Assembly (NCBI GenBank): GCA_964354365.1
Contig: CAYGZM010000184.1
Location: 1 to 6,526, forward strand
DNA length: 6,526 bases
Reading direction: 5' to 3'
From: CAYGZM01 sp964354365
GTDB taxonomy: Bacteria; Planctomycetota; Phycisphaerae; Sedimentisphaerales; Anaerobacaceae
This document shows, in pieces, positions 4,941 through 6,526 of this stretch. Within the stretch, counting starts at the first letter, position 1; each line of letters opens with the position of its first letter. The translations under genes and the position numbers were made by a program. The notes under the pieces are model-generated. The model did no database searches, had not been told where the DNA came from, and saw nothing but the letters and a program-made list of their open reading frames with translations.

Positions 4941-5987
4941 CGGCTGGCTCTGAGAAGTGTGCTGGCGGTACTTTTCAAGATACTCGGTGGGCAACTCGTC
5001 CTTCGGCAGCTTCCACGCACGCGCATTCACTTTGACAAAGTGATATTTCTTCTCGTCTCTCAACTTGCGCAACGCGTTCTCGGAAACCCCAAAGATAGAC
5101 GCCCACTTTTTCATCGTGAGCGGCAGTGAGTATTCTTGTTGCGGTGTCTCAGCTTTCGATATGCGTTTTGGCTTCTTGTCCCCGCCGTCGTCCGGCTCGT
5201 CCTTCAGCCCTGTTTTTGATGGCTTATGGGCATCTTTCTCGATAACTGGCAACACGCGGCCCCATGCGCGCTCCACTTCCGCCAAACGGTCTGAACTTGG
5301 CCAGTCCTTTACGGGTGTGTACCAGAGGTCTTCGCAAAACTTGTCTCTCTGAAAGAGCTTGCCTTGATACGGCTCACAGTAAAAGATACGCGGCTCACCT
5401 GGGCCGAGGTCTTCCCAAATATCGTGCGCCATAGAGAGCAACGCACAACTGTAAATAATGAGTTCTTCTCCTTGTAGATTTTGGGGTTGGGTATAAGCGG
5501 CGGGCTGTCGAAACCAACGCAGCGGATTCACGGGTCCAGGCTTTATCCAGAATCGCCGGAACAGGTCGTCTTTTGGAGCACAGACGATGTGGTTCTTTAG
5601 GAAGCATGGTTCATCCCAATGGTAGAGCACGCAACCCGGCTCAGGAGGCGCGAGTTCAGATGGCGCCGCTTGATATTCCAGTTCCTTCTGCTCTTTGGCT
5701 TGCCGGTAGCGTTTGACCGCTTCTTCATCACCCCCTGTTCTTGCTTCCTCGATCCTGCGGACAAGCTCTACGCCATCTTCATAGATTTCGTCACGTCTTT
5801 CACTGAGTCTGTCCCGTTCTTTTATGTCGTACTTGAATTTCGGGTCGTTCATGCAATTCTTGACATGCTCGCCGTAGTCCTCGACCATCTGGCAGAACTT
5901 CGTCCAGTGCTTCCGGAAGAAGGGAATATCGCTATGAACTGCGTTGACTATCTGTGTTTGTTTGTCTTCTGTTGGTGTGTTTGCCAT
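4929..5987 (-). CDS. 352-residue protein of unknown function with C-terminal HTH-like segment
   Basis: This is the first gene of the leftward transcription unit. I do not recognise the family. A charged helical region at about 50-105 (KERDRLSERRDEIYEDG and on) looks like a coiled coil. The middle (about 118-230) is rich in W, F, Y, P and C, including CVLYHWDEPCF and NPLRWFRQPAAY, and looks like a compact globular domain. An acidic and lysine-rich linker (about 255-282) follows. The end (about 287-340: LTMKKWASIFGVSENALRKL, then FVKVNARAWKLP) reads as a helix-turn-helix with a short wing. A DNA-binding regulator or a protein acting on replication is plausible but not shown. The ATG has GAGGTG five bases upstream, and this site can pair with an upstream copy of its complement. 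Confidence 0.85.
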   Translation of the reverse strand: MANTPTEDKQTQIVNAVHSDIPFFRKHWTKFCQMVEDYGEHVKNCMNDPKFKYDIKERDRLSERRDEIYEDGVELVRRIEEARTGGDEEAVKRYRQAKEQKELEYQAAPSELAPPEPGCVLYHWDEPCFLKNHIVCAPKDDLFRRFWIKPGPVNPLRWFRQPAAYTQPQNLQGEELIIYSCALLSMAHDIWEDLGPGEPRIFYCEPYQGKLFQRDKFCEDLWYTPVKDWPSSDRLAEVERAWGRVLPVIEKDAHKPSKTGLKDEPDDGGDKKPKRISKAETPQQEYSLPLTMKKWASIFGVSENALRKLRDEKKYHFVKVNARAWKLPKDELPTEYLEKYRQHTSQSQPKAH

Positions 5988-5989
5988 TT

Positions 5990-6036
5990 GCTCACCTCGT
6001 TTTTTCGGACAGCCGGTGCGACGGAAAGAGGTGAGC
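5990..6036 (-). promoter_or_regulatory. Leader inverted repeat that can mask the ribosome binding site
   Basis: GCTCACCTC (5990..5998) and GAGGTGAGC (6028..6036) are perfect 9-bp inverted repeats with a 29-base loop. In the minus-strand mRNA the downstream arm is the GAGGTGAGC containing the Shine-Dalgarno of the 352-residue protein gene. Folding would hide the ribosome binding site. This may limit or regulate translation of the first gene in the unit. Confidence 0.5.
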
Positions 6037-6215
6037 GCCCCAAAACCGTCGCCCGACTGCCGAAGTTCTCAAAAAAGGTCAGTAAAAGGTCAGTGGCGTC
6101 TGACTTTTGGTTGTAAGCTCCACTGTACTGTTACTGACACTTTCGTTATTTTGCTGAAAACCGCTATTCGCATAAGTCTATTGCCTGCAAATAGTTCCAA
6201 AATCGCCACTTTTCG
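6037..6215. other. Right-end intergenic region of the element
   Basis: No gene is seen between the leader hairpin and the right att core. The region holds the right pair of AAGGTCAGT repeats and a CATAAGTC word (6171..6178) resembling CATAAATC at the left end and upstream of terS. On the minus strand I found no good sigma-70 promoter for the 352-residue protein gene. Weak pairs such as TTGCAG with GAATAG have poor spacing. Transcription may depend on an activator or on read-through from the host tRNA promoter. Confidence 0.4.
6075..6094 (+). repeat. Paired AAGGTCAGT repeats near the right end (possible integrase arm sites)
   Basis: Two direct copies at 6075..6083 and 6086..6094 are 11 bp apart, in the same orientation and spacing as the pair at 168..187. 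The similarity continues past the second copy (GGCGTC here, CGCGTC on the left). They lie 122-141 bp from the right core. In the excised circle the two pairs would flank the core as direct repeats. Confidence 0.55.
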
Positions 6216-6218
6216 GCG
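6199..6218 (-). terminator. Weak terminator-like hairpin at the right junction
   Basis: On the minus strand CGCCGAAAAGTGGCG (6204..6218) can form a 4-5 bp stem, followed by ATTTT (6199..6203). It straddles the right att boundary and faces transcripts coming from the host tRNA promoter. The stem is short, so termination would be inefficient at best. Confidence 0.25.
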
Positions 6219-6256
6219 TGTAAGGCAGGCGCTCTAGCCAACTGAGCTAATCGCCC
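6216..6256 (-). pseudogene. Right attachment site: 5' half of the original tRNA-Val gene
   Basis: This 41-bp perfect copy of 41..81 carries the 5' acceptor strand, D arm, anticodon loop and the start of the 3' anticodon stem. It then runs directly into element sequence. No T arm or 3' acceptor strand follows, so it cannot form a tRNA. It retains the original promoter at 6272..6300 and may be transcribed as a 5' fragment. Confidence 0.9.
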
Positions 6257-6271
6257 GTTTTTTCGCTGGTA

Positions 6272-6300
6272 AAGATACAGTTTTTTCACCCTTGCGTCAA
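6272..6300 (-). promoter_or_regulatory. Original host promoter of tRNA-Val, now facing the element
   Basis: On the minus strand TTGACG (6295..6300) and TATCTT (6272..6277) are spaced by 17 bp, with the tRNA 5' end 16 bp after the -10. This is a normal tRNA promoter layout. Integration left it in front of a tRNA fragment, pointing leftward in the direction of nearly all element genes. Confidence 0.75.
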
Positions 6301-6366
6301 TAGCCCAGTTACCATATATTGTTGCGCGGGCGTGGCCGATTTAGTTAGTTCCACGCAAATTTGAGC

Positions 6367-6372
6367 TATAAT
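6367..6372 (+). promoter_or_regulatory. Candidate -10 element of the nitroreductase promoter
   Basis: TATAAT is a perfect -10 located 23 bp before the nitroreductase ATG. The matching -35 is poor (TTAGTT at 6345..6350, 16 bp upstream). Confidence 0.5.
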
Positions 6373-6395
6373 CGCCGGAAGAATCGAGGTGTGAT

Positions 6396-6526
6396 ATGAC
6401 GGTGCTTGAAGCCATTCGCAGTAGATACTCCTGCAGGGCGTATCAGGATAAAGCCATAGAACCGGAAAAACTCGACCAGATTTTTGAAGCAGCCCGGCTG
6501 GCGCCGTCGGCCAAGAATCTGCAGGA
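6396..6526 (+). CDS. Nitroreductase family protein (N-terminal part)
   Basis: The first 43 codons are present and the gene continues beyond the window. The N-terminus MTVLEAIRSRYSCRAYQDK and the later AARLAPSAKNLQ match the FMN-binding start of the nitroreductase family, homodimeric flavoproteins that reduce nitro compounds, quinones or other acceptors with NAD(P)H. R8, R10, S12 and R14 correspond to the conserved R-x-R-x-S-x-R phosphate-contacting segment. The ATG is preceded by GAGGT at five bases. The gene lies outside the element, downstream of the right attachment site and divergent from the old tRNA promoter. The substrate cannot be told from this fragment. Confidence 0.88.
   Translation, partial: MTVLEAIRSRYSCRAYQDKAIEPEKLDQIFEAARLAPSAKNLQ

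Noticed and set aside
4932..5352. Plus-strand frames opposite the 352-residue protein gene
   Set aside because: The minus-strand gene has a strong ribosome binding site and a coherent domain layout. The plus-strand frames do not.
6216..6256. A second tRNA-Val gene
   Set aside because: The T arm and 3' acceptor strand are missing. The copy is the att-site remnant only.

Overview
The window holds one small, apparently complete integrated element of about 6.2 kb, sitting in a tRNA-Val(UAC) gene, with a little host sequence on each side. A 41-bp perfect direct repeat (41..81 and 6216..6256) marks the two attachment sites. An excised circle would be 6175 bp. The host cannot be named from sequence alone. 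Moderate GC, clear Shine-Dalgarno sites, a tRNA with no encoded CCA and the style of the nitroreductase and integrase would fit a bacterium such as a planctomycete, but this is a low-confidence guess.

Layout, left to right: an intact tRNA-Val gene (8..81, minus) is followed by a tyrosine recombinase (125..1390, minus). Next is an AT-rich stretch with a small plus-strand membrane protein (1738..1902), the only confident plus-strand gene in the element. Then, all on the minus strand, come a small ORF overlapping the terminase gene, an orphan phage terminase small subunit (2135..2620), a MerR/AlpA-type HTH protein (2718..2993), a poorly resolved 300-bp stretch, a DnaC-like helicase loader (3299..4036), an O-like winged-helix replication initiator (3975..4631), a second small HTH protein (4628..4852) and a 352-residue protein of unknown function (4929..5987). 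Beyond the right attachment site lie the original tRNA promoter and the start of a nitroreductase gene on the plus strand.

The content (integrase, two excisionase/AlpA-type regulators, initiator plus helicase loader, terminase small subunit, and no large terminase, portal, capsid, tail or lysis genes) matches the logic of a phage satellite of the PICI type. Such an element excises and replicates its own DNA, then supplies its own TerS to divert a helper phage's packaging machinery. The replication module is arranged like that of lambda: four 12-bp iterons lie inside the initiator gene, falling in all three reading frames, and the loader gene follows directly. A second array of five 10-bp repeats lies just upstream of the HTH-initiator-loader cluster.

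The element integrated into the 5' half of the tRNA gene, so the intact tRNA is now cut off from its original promoter. That promoter is still visible to the right of the element, where it drives only a 5' tRNA fragment and points into the element. A good candidate replacement promoter lies inside the element, overlapping the end of the integrase gene. Paired AAGGTCAGT sites occur near both ends and again upstream of terS.
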